DNA of 64,000 nt from Sulfitobacter mediterraneus (GCF_003054325.1 NZ_QBKU01000003.1:346566-410565); one strand, 5' to 3'; shown: positions 18,209 through 28,187, counted from the first letter of the stretch. The notes: generated from the sequence alone by a model not told the origin. A program made the numbers and translations.

Positions 18209-20299
18209 TTATTCTGCCGCGACACCCACTTCGATCACTGGCTCCATCTCCGAGAATTTCTTATCGCTCAGATGGCATTTGACCTGATGCCCGTCAGCCA
18301 TCTGCCGAATAGGCGGCACTTCGCGTTCACACAGCCCGTCCGGCACCTCTGACTTCCAGCGGCACCGCGTCTGGAACGGACACCCTGATGGCGGGTTCAT
18401 CGCAGATGGAATGTCACCCTCAAGCACGATGTGCTTTTTCTTCACAGAGGTATCGGCAATCGGCACCGCCGACAGCAAGGCCTCTGTATAGGGGTGATAG
18501 GGCGGCGAGAACACCTGATCGGTACTGCCCAGCTCAACCACATGGCCCAGATACATCACCATGACCCGGTCGCTGAGGTAGCGCACAATCGACAAATCAT
18601 GGCTGATGAACAGCAACGTGGTTTTCTGCTCACGCTGGATCTCCATCAACAGGTCCGTCACCGCAGCCTGCACCGACACATCAAGCGCCGAAACCGGTTC
18701 ATCCGCCACAACGATCCGCGCATCCCCGGCAAAGGCACGGGCAATGCCCACACGTTGCTTTTGGCCACCTGACAATTGCCGCGGCATCCGGTCTGCAAAT
18801 TCGCGGGGCAGTTTCACCAGATCCAGTAGCTCCAACATCCGCTGGCGCCGCTCGGCTTCGTTCTTGCCGACTTTGAAAATTTCCAACGCGCGGATGATCT
18901 GCCGCCCCACGGTCATCGACGGGTTCAGCGTGTCAAACGGGTTCTGGAACACCATCTGCACATCGGCCACATTTTTGGTCGTGCGGTCCTCAATGGGTAC
19001 ATCGCCAATGTTTTCGCCATCCAACAGGATCTCACCCTCGGTGGCGGTCTCAAGCCCCATCAAAACCTTGGCAAAGGTGGATTTGCCGCAACCGGATTCG
19101 CCCACAATCGCCAGCGTTTCAGATTCGCGCGCCTCAAACGTCAGCTCTTCGTTGGCCTTCACCACCTTTGTGTCGCCGCCGCCAAACATCGCATTGGCTG
19201 CCACTTGGTAATATTTCTTGAGCTTGTCCATCTTCAGAACAACCTTGCCAACATCGCCCTTGGTTTTGACATCGGCCAATTCCAAAGGTGCTTTCCAATC
19301 AATTTCCTCGAACTTCAAACAACGCGTGGAATGGCGGTCATTGCCCGCGACATTCTGCATCGCGATATAACCCTGATCACAGCGCCCAGCCTCGAAATAG
19401 TCGCAGCGCGGGCCAAAGTTACAGCCATCGGGACGTTCATGGGGCAGGGGGAAGTTGCCAGGAATGGCCACCAAAGGCCGCGCGTTCTTGTCCGCGCCGG
19501 GCAGCGGGATCGACCGGAACAGCGCCTGCGTATAGGGGTGCTGCATCTCGTCGAATACATCCTCGATGGACCCGCGTTCCACCGCTTCGCCGGAATACAT
19601 CACGCAGATCCGGTCACAGGTTTCAAGCACCAGACCCAGATTGTGGCTGATAAACAGCATCGAGGTGCCGTATTTCGTGCCCAGCTCTTTAACCAGCTCC
19701 ACCACCGCTGCCTCAACCGTCACATCAAGCGCGGTTGTCGGCTCATCCAGGATCAACAAGGACGGCTCCGACATCAGTGCCATCGCGATCACGATCCGCT
19801 GCTGCTGGCCACCCGACAACTGGTGGGGATAGGCGTTCAGAATGCGCTTTGGGTCGGGCAGCTTTACATCTGTAACCACCTGCAAGGCGCGGTCATAGGC
19901 ATCTTTTTCGTTCATGCCCGCATGGATCATCGGCACTTCCATCAACTGCTTGCCGATCTTCATCGCTGGATTGAGGCTCGCCATCGGTTCTTGATAGATC
20001 ATCGCAATCTCAGAGCCGCGAATGTCGCGCAGCTCGTCATCGCTCATCTCGCCCAGATCGCGACCCTTGAACTTGATCGAACCGCCAACAATGCGTCCGT
20101 TCTTGCCCAGATCCTGCATCACGCCCAGCGCCACAGTGGATTTACCGCAACCAGATTCGCCCACAAGGCCCAGCGCCTCACCGGGCTGCACCGTCGCGGA
20201 AAAGTCCATCACCGCAGGAATTTCCCGCAGCCGTGTGAAAAACGAAATCGAAAGCTTGTCGATCTCCAGAATTGGACCGTCATATGCATCTTTTACCAT
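18209..20299 (-). CDS. fused double ATP-binding protein of an oligopeptide-type ABC importer (DppD-DppF like)
   Basis: The 696-aa protein contains two complete ABC modules. The first has GESGCGKST, LSGGQQQR and LLILDEPTTALD; the second has GESGCGKST, LSGGQKQR and VADEPVSALD. Each is followed by the Cys-containing extension typical of oligopeptide/dipeptide ATPases (GCNFGPRCDYFEAGRC; GCPFQTRCRW). It energises uptake through the two permeases encoded just upstream. ATG at 20299 has GGAGAG 6 nt upstream; the frame continues upstream through a hairpin repeat that is unlikely to be translated. The 108-bp gap to the permease stop contains repeat copy 2. Substrate class (peptide, opine or sugar) is unknown. 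Confidence 0.88.
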   Translation of the reverse strand: MVKDAYDGPILEIDKLSISFFTRLREIPAVMDFSATVQPGEALGLVGESGCGKSTVALGVMQDLGKNGRIVGGSIKFKGRDLGEMSDDELRDIRGSEIAMIYQEPMASLNPAMKIGKQLMEVPMIHAGMNEKDAYDRALQVVTDVKLPDPKRILNAYPHQLSGGQQQRIVIAMALMSEPSLLILDEPTTALDVTVEAAVVELVKELGTKYGTSMLFISHNLGLVLETCDRICVMYSGEAVERGSIEDVFDEMQHPYTQALFRSIPLPGADKNARPLVAIPGNFPLPHERPDGCNFGPRCDYFEAGRCDQGYIAMQNVAGNDRHSTRCLKFEEIDWKAPLELADVKTKGDVGKVVLKMDKLKKYYQVAANAMFGGGDTKVVKANEELTFEARESETLAIVGESGCGKSTFAKVLMGLETATEGEILLDGENIGDVPIEDRTTKNVADVQMVFQNPFDTLNPSMTVGRQIIRALEIFKVGKNEAERRQRMLELLDLVKLPREFADRMPRQLSGGQKQRVGIARAFAGDARIVVADEPVSALDVSVQAAVTDLLMEIQREQKTTLLFISHDLSIVRYLSDRVMVMYLGHVVELGSTDQVFSPPYHPYTEALLSAVPIADTSVKKKHIVLEGDIPSAMNPPSGCPFQTRCRWKSEVPDGLCEREVPPIRQMADGHQVKCHLSDKKFSEMEPVIEVGVAAE

Positions 20300-20346
20300 T
20301 CTACTCTCCTTCGGGAGGGGCCAAATCAGCGGGGAATATCCCCTGT

Positions 20347-20393
20347 GCCTTTTTGGCCTTAAATATTCCGGGGGTCCGGGGGCTGGCCCCCGG
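20347..20393. repeat. Roseobacter-type intergenic hairpin repeat, copy 2 (inside the ABC operon)
   Basis: Read on the minus strand it gives CCGGGGGC-CA-GCCCCCGG, then ACCCCCGGAATATTTAAGG and CCAAAAAGG. It matches copies 1 and 3. It separates the second permease from the ATPase in the same transcript and could set differential mRNA stability or attenuation. Confidence 0.7.
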
Positions 20394-20407
20394 TCCAACT
20401 CTTTCAA

Positions 20408-21874
20408 TCAGTCACGCAGGCTTTCTTCACGCAGACCGTCCGCCAACAGGTTCAGACCCAAAACAAGGCTGAGCAGTGACAGCGCGGGCGCAATGGCCGC
20501 ATGCGGATACAGCGACAACAAGCGCCGACCTGCGTTGATCGTGCTGCCCCAATCCGGGCTCTCCGATTCCAGACCCAGACCAAAGAAGCCCAAGGTGCCC
20601 AGCAGGATGGTGGTATAGCCAATCCGCAGACAGAAATCGACGATCAGCGGCCCACGTGCATTGGGCAGGATCTCCCACAGCATGATATACCATGGACCCT
20701 CACCGCGGGTTTGCGCCGCCGCCACATAGTCACGGGTTTTGATATCCAGCGCGAGACCGCGCACGATACGAAACACTGTGGGCGAGTTCACAAACACCAC
20801 CGATACAAACACCACAAGAATGCCTGATCCGATATCAAACAGATCCAATGCCGCCGGAATGCCGGGGATCGAATAGGTTGGCGTCTCCACAATCGTGCCA
20901 TCGCTGGACACCATCGACAGATAGAGCCACGCCCCGACCCCAAGCACCACAATCAGCAGCGGCGTGCGGAAGCTGGGCTGTGTGTAGAACCGCGAGTTCA
21001 GCAAGATCGCCAGAAACACCAGCGGGAAGATGAACAGGAACAGCGCCATGTAGTTCGGAATACCGGTCAGCACGATCTCGGGGGTCACCAGCAGGTAGAA
21101 CAGCAAGATCACCGGGAAGGCGAGGATCAGGTTGGCCAGAAAGCTCAGGATCGTGTCCAGACGGCCACCATAGTAACCCGCTGGCAGGCCCAGCGTGATC
21201 CCGACCATAAAGGCAAAGAGCGTCGCGAAGGGCGCAATTTTCACAACCACCCATGAGCCTTTGATCAGGCGGCTAAAGACGTCCCGTGCAAGGTTGTCAC
21301 CGCCCAGCAAGAACCACTGGTAATCGCCCTCTTCGGCGCCGCGCAGCGGCGTTCCGGGCAATTTGTTCTTCATACCGGACACCTGGCTAAGGCTGTCATG
21401 TGTTACCAACAGGTCAAACACACCGCCAAAGACGCCGGTGAAGACCCAGAACATCACAATCGCAAAGCCGATCATGCCGACGGTGCTGTCAAACAATTTG
21501 CCGTAAAGACCAAGTTTACGTTTGAAGGTGATCGACAACACAAAGGTCACGATCAGGGCGGTCCAGACCGGCAAAAACTGCCGTGCCATGCCGCCCAGAA
21601 TGCCCGCGCCGGTGCCCATCACCACGCCAAGCACCAGATAGATCAACGTGATCCCGACCAGCGCGTAGAACAGGTAGTTCACGATCATATTGATAAAACC
21701 GCTGGCGCCCTGATTGCTGGCCATTGTGCCATCGCCGGCCACCGCACGGGCGTCGGTTTGCGGCACAAAGGATATGAGGATTTGCGCCACGATCCCCAGT
21801 GCAAGCAGCACCAGCACCGCGGTAAAGATAATGTTCAGCCCACTCAGAGAGCCTGTCCATGTCAAAGGTTCCAT
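20408..21874 (-). CDS. ABC transporter permease, DppC-like but enlarged
   Basis: The 488-aa protein ends with a standard binding-protein-dependent permease segment: EAA-loop region DYVAAAQTRGEGPWYIMLWE followed by LPNARGP, then the GFFGLGL and NLLADGLR blocks of DppC. It is about 190 residues longer than a usual DppC. An extra N-terminal region holds several hydrophobic helices (FTAVLVLLALGIVAQILI; FYALVGITLIYLVLGVV; WTALIVTFVLSI). There is a further hydrophobic insertion in mid-protein (MALFLFIFPLVFLAILL and LLIVVLGVGAWLYLSM) before the EAA loop. It forms the inner-membrane channel with the DppB-like protein, whose gene ends 12 nt upstream. The additions are unusual and might replace or dock an accessory protein. 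Confidence 0.82.
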   Translation of the reverse strand: MEPLTWTGSLSGLNIIFTAVLVLLALGIVAQILISFVPQTDARAVAGDGTMASNQGASGFINMIVNYLFYALVGITLIYLVLGVVMGTGAGILGGMARQFLPVWTALIVTFVLSITFKRKLGLYGKLFDSTVGMIGFAIVMFWVFTGVFGGVFDLLVTHDSLSQVSGMKNKLPGTPLRGAEEGDYQWFLLGGDNLARDVFSRLIKGSWVVVKIAPFATLFAFMVGITLGLPAGYYGGRLDTILSFLANLILAFPVILLFYLLVTPEIVLTGIPNYMALFLFIFPLVFLAILLNSRFYTQPSFRTPLLIVVLGVGAWLYLSMVSSDGTIVETPTYSIPGIPAALDLFDIGSGILVVFVSVVFVNSPTVFRIVRGLALDIKTRDYVAAAQTRGEGPWYIMLWEILPNARGPLIVDFCLRIGYTTILLGTLGFFGLGLESESPDWGSTINAGRRLLSLYPHAAIAPALSLLSLVLGLNLLADGLREESLRD

Positions 21875-21886
21875 GTCCTTGCTCCC

Positions 21887-22972
21887 TTAAGAAATGCGAA
21901 TGCGTGGGTTGAGGTAGACATAGCCGATATCGGAAATCAGCTGGGTCACCAGAACCACCACAACAGAAACAACAGAGACCGCCAGAAGCAATTCAATGTC
22001 GTTGTTCGACGCCGCCTGCACCAAAAGCCAGCCAAAACCCTTGTAGTTGAACAGGGTCTCAACGATGACCACACCGTTCAGCAGCCACGGGATCTGCAAC
22101 ATGATCACCGTAAAGGGGGCAATCAGAGCGTTGCGCAGCGCGTGTTTGAGAACGATATCGGAAAACTTGACGCCCTTAAGGCGGGCGGTGCGGATGTACT
22201 GCGCGGTCATCACCTCGGTCATCGAAGCCCGCGTCATCCGCGCAATGTAGCCCATCCCATAAAGGGAAATGGTCAGCACCGGCAGGAAGAAGTTCCAGAA
22301 ATTGGCATCATCCATCGCCGAAGTGGCGGACCCAAAGAACAATGTCTTGCTGTCGATCCAGCCCCATTCGGCCAATATCGGCGACAGGCCAAACTTCGAC
22401 GAGGCCAGCACCGCGATAAAGATAACGCCCGATACATATTCAGGTGTCGCTGTTGTCGCGATGGAGAAAGTGGAAAGCGACCGGTCCAGTTTGGATCCTT
22501 CGCGCATCCCCGCAAGAACCCCGACAATCAGCGCCGATGGCACCATCAACATCAACACCCAGAACATCAATTTGCCGGTCAGCGCCAGCCGTGTCAGCAG
22601 GGTTGACCCCACCTCATCTTTGAAAACCGTGGAAAAGCCCCAGTCCCCTTGCAGAATACCGCAGCGGGTGGGCCGCTCGTCTTCCGGTGTGCCTTCGGAG
22701 AAGCAACGCCCGAAGGTTTTGCCATCATCCTTTTCAGTCACCCAGCCGGGCATCACGCCCAGCCATTGACCAAATTTGACCGGCATTGGCTGCAAATAGC
22801 CGCGATCACCCAGATAAGACGACACAGCTTCGTCCGACATCCGGAAGTTGCCTTGCGTCTTGGCCAGTTTTTCGAGGTTTGGATAAAGATTGGTAAGCCA
22901 GAACACGATGAACGTCAGGCAAAGCGCCGTCAGTATCATCACGCCCAGGCGGCGCAGAATAAATAGTCCCAT
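21887..22972 (-). CDS. ABC transporter permease, DppB-like
   Basis: The 361-aa protein starts MGLFILRRLGVMILTALCL, the usual first helix of DppB-type permeases, and has the EAA loop in YIRTARLKGVKFSDIVLKHA followed by LRNALIAP. The periplasmic loop after helix one is long. ATG at 22972 has AGGGG 8 nt upstream; the frame is open further but that region holds hairpins and no site. It is the first gene of the transporter operon. No periplasmic binding protein gene precedes it, which is unusual for this class. Confidence 0.87.
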   Translation of the reverse strand: MGLFILRRLGVMILTALCLTFIVFWLTNLYPNLEKLAKTQGNFRMSDEAVSSYLGDRGYLQPMPVKFGQWLGVMPGWVTEKDDGKTFGRCFSEGTPEDERPTRCGILQGDWGFSTVFKDEVGSTLLTRLALTGKLMFWVLMLMVPSALIVGVLAGMREGSKLDRSLSTFSIATTATPEYVSGVIFIAVLASSKFGLSPILAEWGWIDSKTLFFGSATSAMDDANFWNFFLPVLTISLYGMGYIARMTRASMTEVMTAQYIRTARLKGVKFSDIVLKHALRNALIAPFTVIMLQIPWLLNGVVIVETLFNYKGFGWLLVQAASNNDIELLLAVSVVSVVVVLVTQLISDIGYVYLNPRIRIS

Positions 22973-23234
22973 GTCGTGCCCCTGTTGGTGGCGCAGCGGG
23001 TTTGTCCCGCTGGAATTGATTGGCCTTTGGCCATTTTGAACAGCGGCAATGCAAACGCATTCCCACTTCCACAAGGCGCCGAACGCGCCTTGTAGCACTC
23101 CCATTGAGCCCATGAGGCACCATCGACCGCGTCAGGTCAATGTCGTCTTCCGTCATTAATCTGGAATTTTGCGACATCACATCATTCTGAAAACGACATT
23201 TTCGATTTTTGGAAAAGGGCAATTTGCAGCTGGT
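22973..23234 (-). promoter_or_regulatory. leader region of the ABC operon with two hairpins
   Basis: No convincing gene lies in this 262-bp gap. It contains two perfect hairpins: CAGCGGG-TTTGT-CCCGCTG at 22994-23012, and CAAGGCGC-CGAAC-GCGCCTTG at 23072-23092. The promoter of the transporter operon is expected here. A typical oligopeptide operon would have its substrate-binding protein gene in this position; only this short interval separates the permease from the araC-type gene. Confidence 0.45.
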
Positions 23235-24029
23235 TTATAGTGTACCTTGCCGCAGCTTGCTGGGCGGGAGTCCGGTATGGTGTTGTATAAAGCGGGTAAA
23301 ATAAGCGGCTGATCCAAATCCGAGGTGCCGCGCGATGTCTTTTGCCGGCTGGGCCGTTTCCCCCAACAGGCTGCGCCCGGCGTGTAACACGCGTTCTGTC
23401 AGCAGATCTGCCGCTGTCTTGCCCGTCGCCGATTTTACCGCGCGAGTCAGATGTGTCGAGGTTACGCCCAACTCATCCGCATAGGCCGCCATGCTTGCCC
23501 CGGTCTGATAGCCCGCGGACAACAGATTGCAGTAGCGCTGGCTCAGCCGTCCGGCGGCGTTACGACGGTCCGGAACATGTTCATCCTGCATGATCTGCCG
23601 CCGCAACCAGACCGAGATCAGCGCGGTATGTGCCTCAAGCGCATCCTGCCGGAGCGGCCGTTGCTGCGATTGTTCGCGCTGTGCGGCCTCGATCAAGGCC
23701 GTGAGTTCCGATTGGGTTGTCACATCCCGAATGCGCAGGTGTCGCGGCATTTCCGGCAGGCGCAGCGGTGTGCCTTGCGGGATCAGGACCGCTTGCCCCA
23801 TGCTTTGCCGCCCCATATCCATTGAAAACAACGCCCCCGCGGGCACCCAAAGCGCGTTATGCGCCCCGATCCCGCGCCGCAGACCATCCAGCAGGGCGCG
23901 TCCCTGACCACGGGTGATCCAGACCAGCAAATGATGGCTTCGGTCATGGGCCAGCTGCACCTGCCAATCCTGCCCGCCGCTGAGCTGGGCAAGGGTCAGA
24001 ACCTGAATGTCAGTGGCCATTGGGGTCAT
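23235..24029 (-). CDS. AraC-family transcriptional regulator
   Basis: The 264-aa protein has an N-terminal cupin-like sensor domain (about residues 10-130, including HHLLVWITRGQGRALLDG) and a C-terminal double helix-turn-helix (about 165-262). The latter shows SMAAYADELGVTSTHLTRAVKSATG in two short helices and the AraC signature DIARHLGFGSAAYFTRFIQHH. The size and N-terminal domain suit the group that binds small effectors. It lies 262 bp upstream of, and in the same direction as, the ABC operon, so it may control it, though this is inference. Either M1 or M4 can be the start. Confidence 0.82.
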   Translation of the reverse strand: MTPMATDIQVLTLAQLSGGQDWQVQLAHDRSHHLLVWITRGQGRALLDGLRRGIGAHNALWVPAGALFSMDMGRQSMGQAVLIPQGTPLRLPEMPRHLRIRDVTTQSELTALIEAAQREQSQQRPLRQDALEAHTALISVWLRRQIMQDEHVPDRRNAAGRLSQRYCNLLSAGYQTGASMAAYADELGVTSTHLTRAVKSATGKTAADLLTERVLHAGRSLLGETAQPAKDIARHLGFGSAAYFTRFIQHHTGLPPSKLRQGTL

Positions 24030-24124
24030 GCAATTATCGCTTTATTGAAATTCGGTTGGAATTTCCTAAAGGAATAAAGCGGCAATTGTGTGCAAAATGC
24101 AAGTTAATGCTGAGGGTAGGGGTG

Positions 24125-25015
24125 CTACCCTCGGTTGATTTTGTGCCAATTGGCCATTTTCGACCGCATCCAGGTGCGCTGGCGCTTTGCGAACTGGCGC
24201 GTTGCGATCACCGCGTTTTGTCTGGCTTGATCAAGGGTTAGATCCCCGTCCAGATATTGCATCAACTCTGGCACACCGATGGCGCGGTGGGCGGGCAGGG
24301 CAGGATCATAAACGCCGCGCACGGCCTCTACCTCATCCAGCGCACCTTGCTCGATCATCAGATCAAACCGCCGCGCGATCCGGTCGTTGAGCCAATCTTT
24401 ATCCACGTCAAAAACAACCGGAAAGCTCTGATCAAGCGGCAGTGGGGCCGGGCCGGTTTGCTTTTGCCAGTCTGCCAGCGGTCTGCCTGTGGCGTGCTGT
24501 ACCTCCCATGCACGTTGCACCCGCGCCCGGTTTTGCACGTCGATCCGGGCTTGGGTCTCGGCATCCACGCCCTGTAACAGCACCTCAAGCGTCAATTCAT
24601 CCGCTTGCGCACGGACCTCTGGCGGGGTGGCCGGGATCTCGGCAAGGCCTTGTGTCAGCGCGGAAAAGTACAATCCGGTGCCGCCGACAATAATGGGGCG
24701 TTGCCCGGCATACAGCAAAGGCACCACCTCGCGCAGCCAATGGCCTGTGGAATAAGGCGCCGTGGCGGCCACATGCCCATAAAGCAGATGCGGCGCCTGT
24801 GCCTCTTCTTCCTTTGAGGGCCGCGCCGTGATCACCCGCCAACAGTCGTAAACCTGACTGCCATCAGCATTCACAACCACGCCGCCCTGCGCCGCCGCGA
24901 TCTCAAGCGCCAAAGCCGATTTGCCCGATGCCGTTGGCCCCGCGATCAGAACCGGTTGCTCTGGTGACAGGCCATCCAACAGGGTTTGGAATTGAGAAGA
25001 CGTCGGATGCGGCAT
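24125..25015 (-). CDS. miaA: tRNA dimethylallyltransferase
   Basis: The 296-aa protein has the P-loop [14 protein letters not shown], the [19 protein letters not shown] block (usual family form is ADSMQVY) and PHLLYGHV. It adds a dimethylallyl group to A37 of tRNAs reading codons that start with U. It is divergent from pyrH; the 98-bp gap holds both promoters. The shifted DGSQ instead of DSMQ near the active site is a small oddity, but the Asp and Gln are kept. Confidence 0.92.
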   Translation of the reverse strand: MPHPTSSQFQTLLDGLSPEQPVLIAGPTASGKSALALEIAAAQGGVVVNADGSQVYDCWRVITARPSKEEEAQAPHLLYGHVAATAPYSTGHWLREVVPLLYAGQRPIIVGGTGLYFSALTQGLAEIPATPPEVRAQADELTLEVLLQGVDAETQARIDVQNRARVQRAWEVQHATGRPLADWQKQTGPAPLPLDQSFPVVFDVDKDWLNDRIARRFDLMIEQGALDEVEAVRGVYDPALPAHRAIGVPELMQYLDGDLTLDQARQNAVIATRQFAKRQRTWMRSKMANWHKINRG

Positions 25016-25113
25016 TTCTTTGGGCTTACCTGATACTTTACATTGAACCTTGCCGCCATTTGCGACATTTTGCGCCCAAATGAAAACCCCAGAGCCCTCC
25101 GAAAGGTGCCACC

Positions 25114-25842
25114 ATGCCCCAAGACGCCCCGCAGACCAGTTTCAACCGCGTGATGCTGAAGATTTCAGGGGAGGCGTTGATGGGGGATCAGGGCTTTGGC
25201 TTGCACCCGCCCACCGTTGAACGGATCGCCCGCGAAGTACAAAGCGTGCATGAGATGGGTGTCGAGATCTGTATGGTCATCGGCGGCGGCAATATCTTTC
25301 GCGGGTTGCAAGGCAGTGCGCAAGGGATGGAGCGGACCACGGCGGACTACATGGGGATGCTGGCGACGGTGATGAACGCACTGGCGATGCAATCCTCGCT
25401 GGAAGGTCTGGGCATTCACACACGAGTTATTTCGGCAATCACCATGAACGAAGTGGCCGAGCCCTATATCCGCCGCCGCGCCGTGCGGCACCTTGAAAAG
25501 AAACGGGTTTGCATCTTTGCCGCGGGCACCGGCAACCCTTACTTTACCACAGATACCGCCGCGACCCTGCGGGCCAACGAGATGTCTTGCGAGGCGATCT
25601 TTAAGGGCACCAAAGTCGATGGTGTCTACGACAAAGACCCGAACAAATTTGACGATGCCAAACGCTATGATGATGTAAGCTACGACGATGTGCTGGCCAA
25701 ACGGCTTGGCGTTATGGACGCATCGGCCATCGCATTGGCCCGCGACAACAATCTGCCGATTATTGTCTTCTCGCTGGACGAACCGGGCGGGTTCCGCGGC
25801 ATTCTGGCGGGCGAGGGCACCTATACCCGCGTGCACGGCTAG
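25114..25842 (+). CDS. pyrH: UMP kinase
   Basis: The 242-aa protein has the amino-acid-kinase fold with [23 protein letters not shown], the [16 protein letters not shown] helix and [13 protein letters not shown]. It phosphorylates UMP to UDP with ATP and forms a hexamer, typically activated by GTP. It begins the envelope and translation cluster pyrH-frr-uppS-cdsA-dxr-rseP, in the usual proteobacterial order. A 124-bp gap separates it from frr. Confidence 0.95.
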   Translation: MPQDAPQTSFNRVMLKISGEALMGDQGFGLHPPTVERIAREVQSVHEMGVEICMVIGGGNIFRGLQGSAQGMERTTADYMGMLATVMNALAMQSSLEGLGIHTRVISAITMNEVAEPYIRRRAVRHLEKKRVCIFAAGTGNPYFTTDTAATLRANEMSCEAIFKGTKVDGVYDKDPNKFDDAKRYDDVSYDDVLAKRLGVMDASAIALARDNNLPIIVFSLDEPGGFRGILAGEGTYTRVHG

Positions 25843-25966
25843 GGCCGGCGAATGCCCACTGGTCATTGTACCAACTGTTGATTTATACTTGTACCAAAGC
25901 GCGTTCCGAGAGCCAAATGGCCGGTCCGCGCCCGAAATGAGCCCGAATTGAGGATGAGAAAACCCC

Positions 25967-26530
25967 ATGGCAGATGATTTTATTCTGGACACTGATGACC
26001 TTGAGCGCCGCATGAATGGTGCCATTTCCTCTTTGCGGACGGAGTTTTCGTCCCTGCGCACGGGCCGCGCGTCCGCATCGATGCTTGAGCCCGTTATGGT
26101 TGACGCCTACGGCTCCATGACCCCGATCAATCAGGTCGGCACTGTCAACGTGCCAGAGCCGCGCATGGTCACCATCAATGTCTGGGACAAAGGGCTGGTG
26201 GGTAAAGTGGAAAAGGCGATCCGCGAAAGCGGCCTTGGCATCAATCCACAGCTCAACGGCACCATTATCATGCTGCCCATTCCCGAACTGAACGAAGAGC
26301 GTCGCCGTGATCTGACCAAAGTGGCGGGGCAATATGCCGAACATGCCCGTGTTTCGATCCGCAACCTGCGCCGTGACGGGATGGACCAGATCAAAAAGGC
26401 CAAGGCCGACGGGATGTCCGAGGACGATCAAAAATTCTGGGAAACCGAAATGCAAGATTTGACGGATAAGTTTATCGCGCTGATCGACGAGCAGCTGGAA
26501 ACCAAACAAGCCGAGATCATGCAGGTCTGA
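25967..26530 (+). CDS. frr: ribosome recycling factor
   Basis: The 187-aa protein matches the family length and shows the conserved [21 protein letters not shown] region and the C-terminal helix bundle [20 protein letters not shown] followed by NLRRDG. It splits post-termination ribosomes with EF-G. A short hairpin and T-run follow the stop. Confidence 0.95.
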   Translation: MADDFILDTDDLERRMNGAISSLRTEFSSLRTGRASASMLEPVMVDAYGSMTPINQVGTVNVPEPRMVTINVWDKGLVGKVEKAIRESGLGINPQLNGTIIMLPIPELNEERRRDLTKVAGQYAEHARVSIRNLRRDGMDQIKKAKADGMSEDDQKFWETEMQDLTDKFIALIDEQLETKQAEIMQV

Positions 26531-26541
26531 CCCTGCTTTAG

Positions 26542-26560
26542 GGCCGTCCCAGAGGCGGCC
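26542..26560 (+). terminator. terminator after frr
   Basis: GGCCG-TCCCAGAGG-CGGCC is followed directly by TTTTTT. The stem is short (5 bp), so read-through into uppS is likely to be partial. Confidence 0.6.
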
Positions 26561-26623
26561 TTTTTTCTGGGACAATTGCCGTGGCATTGCGCCCACGCCC
26601 CCTCAAGCGGAGCACCGCACGCG

Positions 26624-27376
26624 ATGAACATCCCCCAAAAGGCGGACCAGACCCCAGAGCCAGAGATCACGCCAGGCGGCCCGCGCCATGTTGCGATCAT
26701 CATGGATGGTAATGGCCGCTGGGCCACACAGCGCGGGCGTCCGCGCCTGTTCGGCCATCATGCAGGGGCACGGCGGGTGCGTGAAATTGTACAATCTTGT
26801 CCGGATTTTGGCGTCAAGTATCTGACAATATTCGCCTTTTCCACGGAAAATTGGAAGCGTACACAGGTTGAAGTGGCGGGGCTGATGAGCCTGTTTCGCC
26901 GCTACATCACAAAAGAAACCCGTGCGCTTAGCGAAGATGGTGTGCGTGTACGTTTCATCGGGGATCGGCTGCGCCTTGATGACAAATTGATCAAGCTGAT
27001 GAACGACCTCGAAGCGGCAACTGCCCATAACGATAAGGTCAATCTGACCATCGCCATCAACTATGGTGGCCGCGATGAGGTGGCCCGCGCCACCAAACGG
27101 CTGGCACAGGATGTCGCGGCGGGGCGGCTTGACCCCGAATCCGTAGATGAAGAAACGCTGCCAAGGTATTTGGATACTTACGTTTTGCCAGATCCAGACC
27201 TTGTGATCCGCACCAGCGGTGAGGCGCGGATTTCGAACTTTCTGCTGTGGCAATCGGCCTATGCGGAATACGAGTTTATTGACACCCTTTGGCCCGATTT
27301 CACCCGCGAGGAATTTGGCAGCCTGTGTGCCTCCTACGGGGGCAGGGATCGGCGTTTTGGTGCTGTGAAAACCTGA
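26624..27376 (+). CDS. uppS: (di-trans,poly-cis)-undecaprenyl-diphosphate synthase
   Basis: The 250-aa cis-prenyltransferase has the MDGNGRWA motif (Asp binds Mg2+ and the diphosphate), FAFSTENWKR, and RTSGEARISNFLLWQSAYAEY near the C-terminus. It builds C55 undecaprenyl diphosphate, the lipid carrier for peptidoglycan and polysaccharides. ATG at 26624 is used (GGAG about 10 nt upstream); an earlier in-frame TTG lies just after the frr terminator hairpin and would add an unlikely Cys/His-rich leader. cdsA follows after 10 bp. Confidence 0.94.
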   Translation: MNIPQKADQTPEPEITPGGPRHVAIIMDGNGRWATQRGRPRLFGHHAGARRVREIVQSCPDFGVKYLTIFAFSTENWKRTQVEVAGLMSLFRRYITKETRALSEDGVRVRFIGDRLRLDDKLIKLMNDLEAATAHNDKVNLTIAINYGGRDEVARATKRLAQDVAAGRLDPESVDEETLPRYLDTYVLPDPDLVIRTSGEARISNFLLWQSAYAEYEFIDTLWPDFTREEFGSLCASYGGRDRRFGAVKT

Positions 27377-27386
27377 GGAAAAGACG

Positions 27387-28181
27387 ATGGCCAAAAATCC
27401 TGAACAATGGTCGGACCTGACCGCGCGGATGTTCTCCGGCGCGGCAATGGTTGTGGTTGGTCTGCTGGGCATCTGGTTCGGTGGGCATGTGTTTCATGTG
27501 CTGGTTGCGATCATTTGTGGCCTGATGGTTTGGGAACTTGTCGGCATGCTGCGCCCCGGTGCGCGGCATGTGCAGTTGCAACTGGGCGCATTGACTGGCG
27601 CGGCGGTGTTTTTGGCGATCTATCTGCCGGTGGGTTTTGCCCTGCCGGTGTTGTTGGCTCCGGCTTTGATCGGCTTTGGTCAATTGACCGATAACCGTAC
27701 GATTTATATGGCTTTTTCTGTGATGATCCTGCTGTCTGGATTTGGTATGATGCAGGTGCGCGACGATCTGGGCTTTGGCTGGATGCTGTGGCTGGTGCTG
27801 GTTGTGGTGGTCACGGATGTGGTGGGCTATTTCGCAGGGCGGACTTTCGGCGGGCCAAAATTCTGGCCCAAGGTCAGCCCCAAGAAAACATGGTCAGGCA
27901 CTGGCGCTGGCTGGATCGGTGCCGCGGTTGTGGGGCTGCTGTTCTCGATCAACACCGAGGTGAGCCTTGAGTTGATCGGTATTTCCATCGCTGTTTCGAT
28001 GGCGTCGCAGATGGGCGATATCGCCGAATCTGGGATGAAACGGCGCATGGGCGTCAAGGACAGCTCAAACCTGATCCCCGGTCATGGCGGATTGCTGGAC
28101 CGGTTTGATGGCATGTTGGGCGCGTCGGTGTTCCTGCTGATCATTGGCCAGTTTATCGGTTTCCCTCCGGGGCTGGGGTAG
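27387..28181 (+). CDS. cdsA: phosphatidate cytidylyltransferase
   Basis: The 264-aa integral membrane protein has about eight hydrophobic helices and the C-terminal CDP-alcohol signature: KDSSNLIPGHGGLLDRFDGM with its conserved Asp/His. It makes CDP-diacylglycerol from phosphatidate and CTP at the inner membrane. GAGG precedes the start; dxr begins 6 nt after its stop. Confidence 0.93.
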   Translation: MAKNPEQWSDLTARMFSGAAMVVVGLLGIWFGGHVFHVLVAIICGLMVWELVGMLRPGARHVQLQLGALTGAAVFLAIYLPVGFALPVLLAPALIGFGQLTDNRTIYMAFSVMILLSGFGMMQVRDDLGFGWMLWLVLVVVVTDVVGYFAGRTFGGPKFWPKVSPKKTWSGTGAGWIGAAVVGLLFSINTEVSLELIGISIAVSMASQMGDIAESGMKRRMGVKDSSNLIPGHGGLLDRFDGMLGASVFLLIIGQFIGFPPGLG

Positions 28182-28187
28182 GCCCGC

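Noticed and set aside
21398..22606. 402-codon frame antisense to the two ABC permeases
   Set aside because: Composition is His/Gln/Arg-rich as expected for the complement of membrane protein codons; the permeases on the other strand are clearly real.
22806..23222. 138-codon minus-strand frame before the DppB-like gene
   Set aside because: It covers the hairpin-rich leader and the start of the permease in another frame; no similarity to a binding protein or signal peptide.
26576..26623. Upstream TTG start for uppS
   Set aside because: It lies 16 nt after the frr terminator stem and adds a non-conserved leader; ATG 26624 has a ribosome site.
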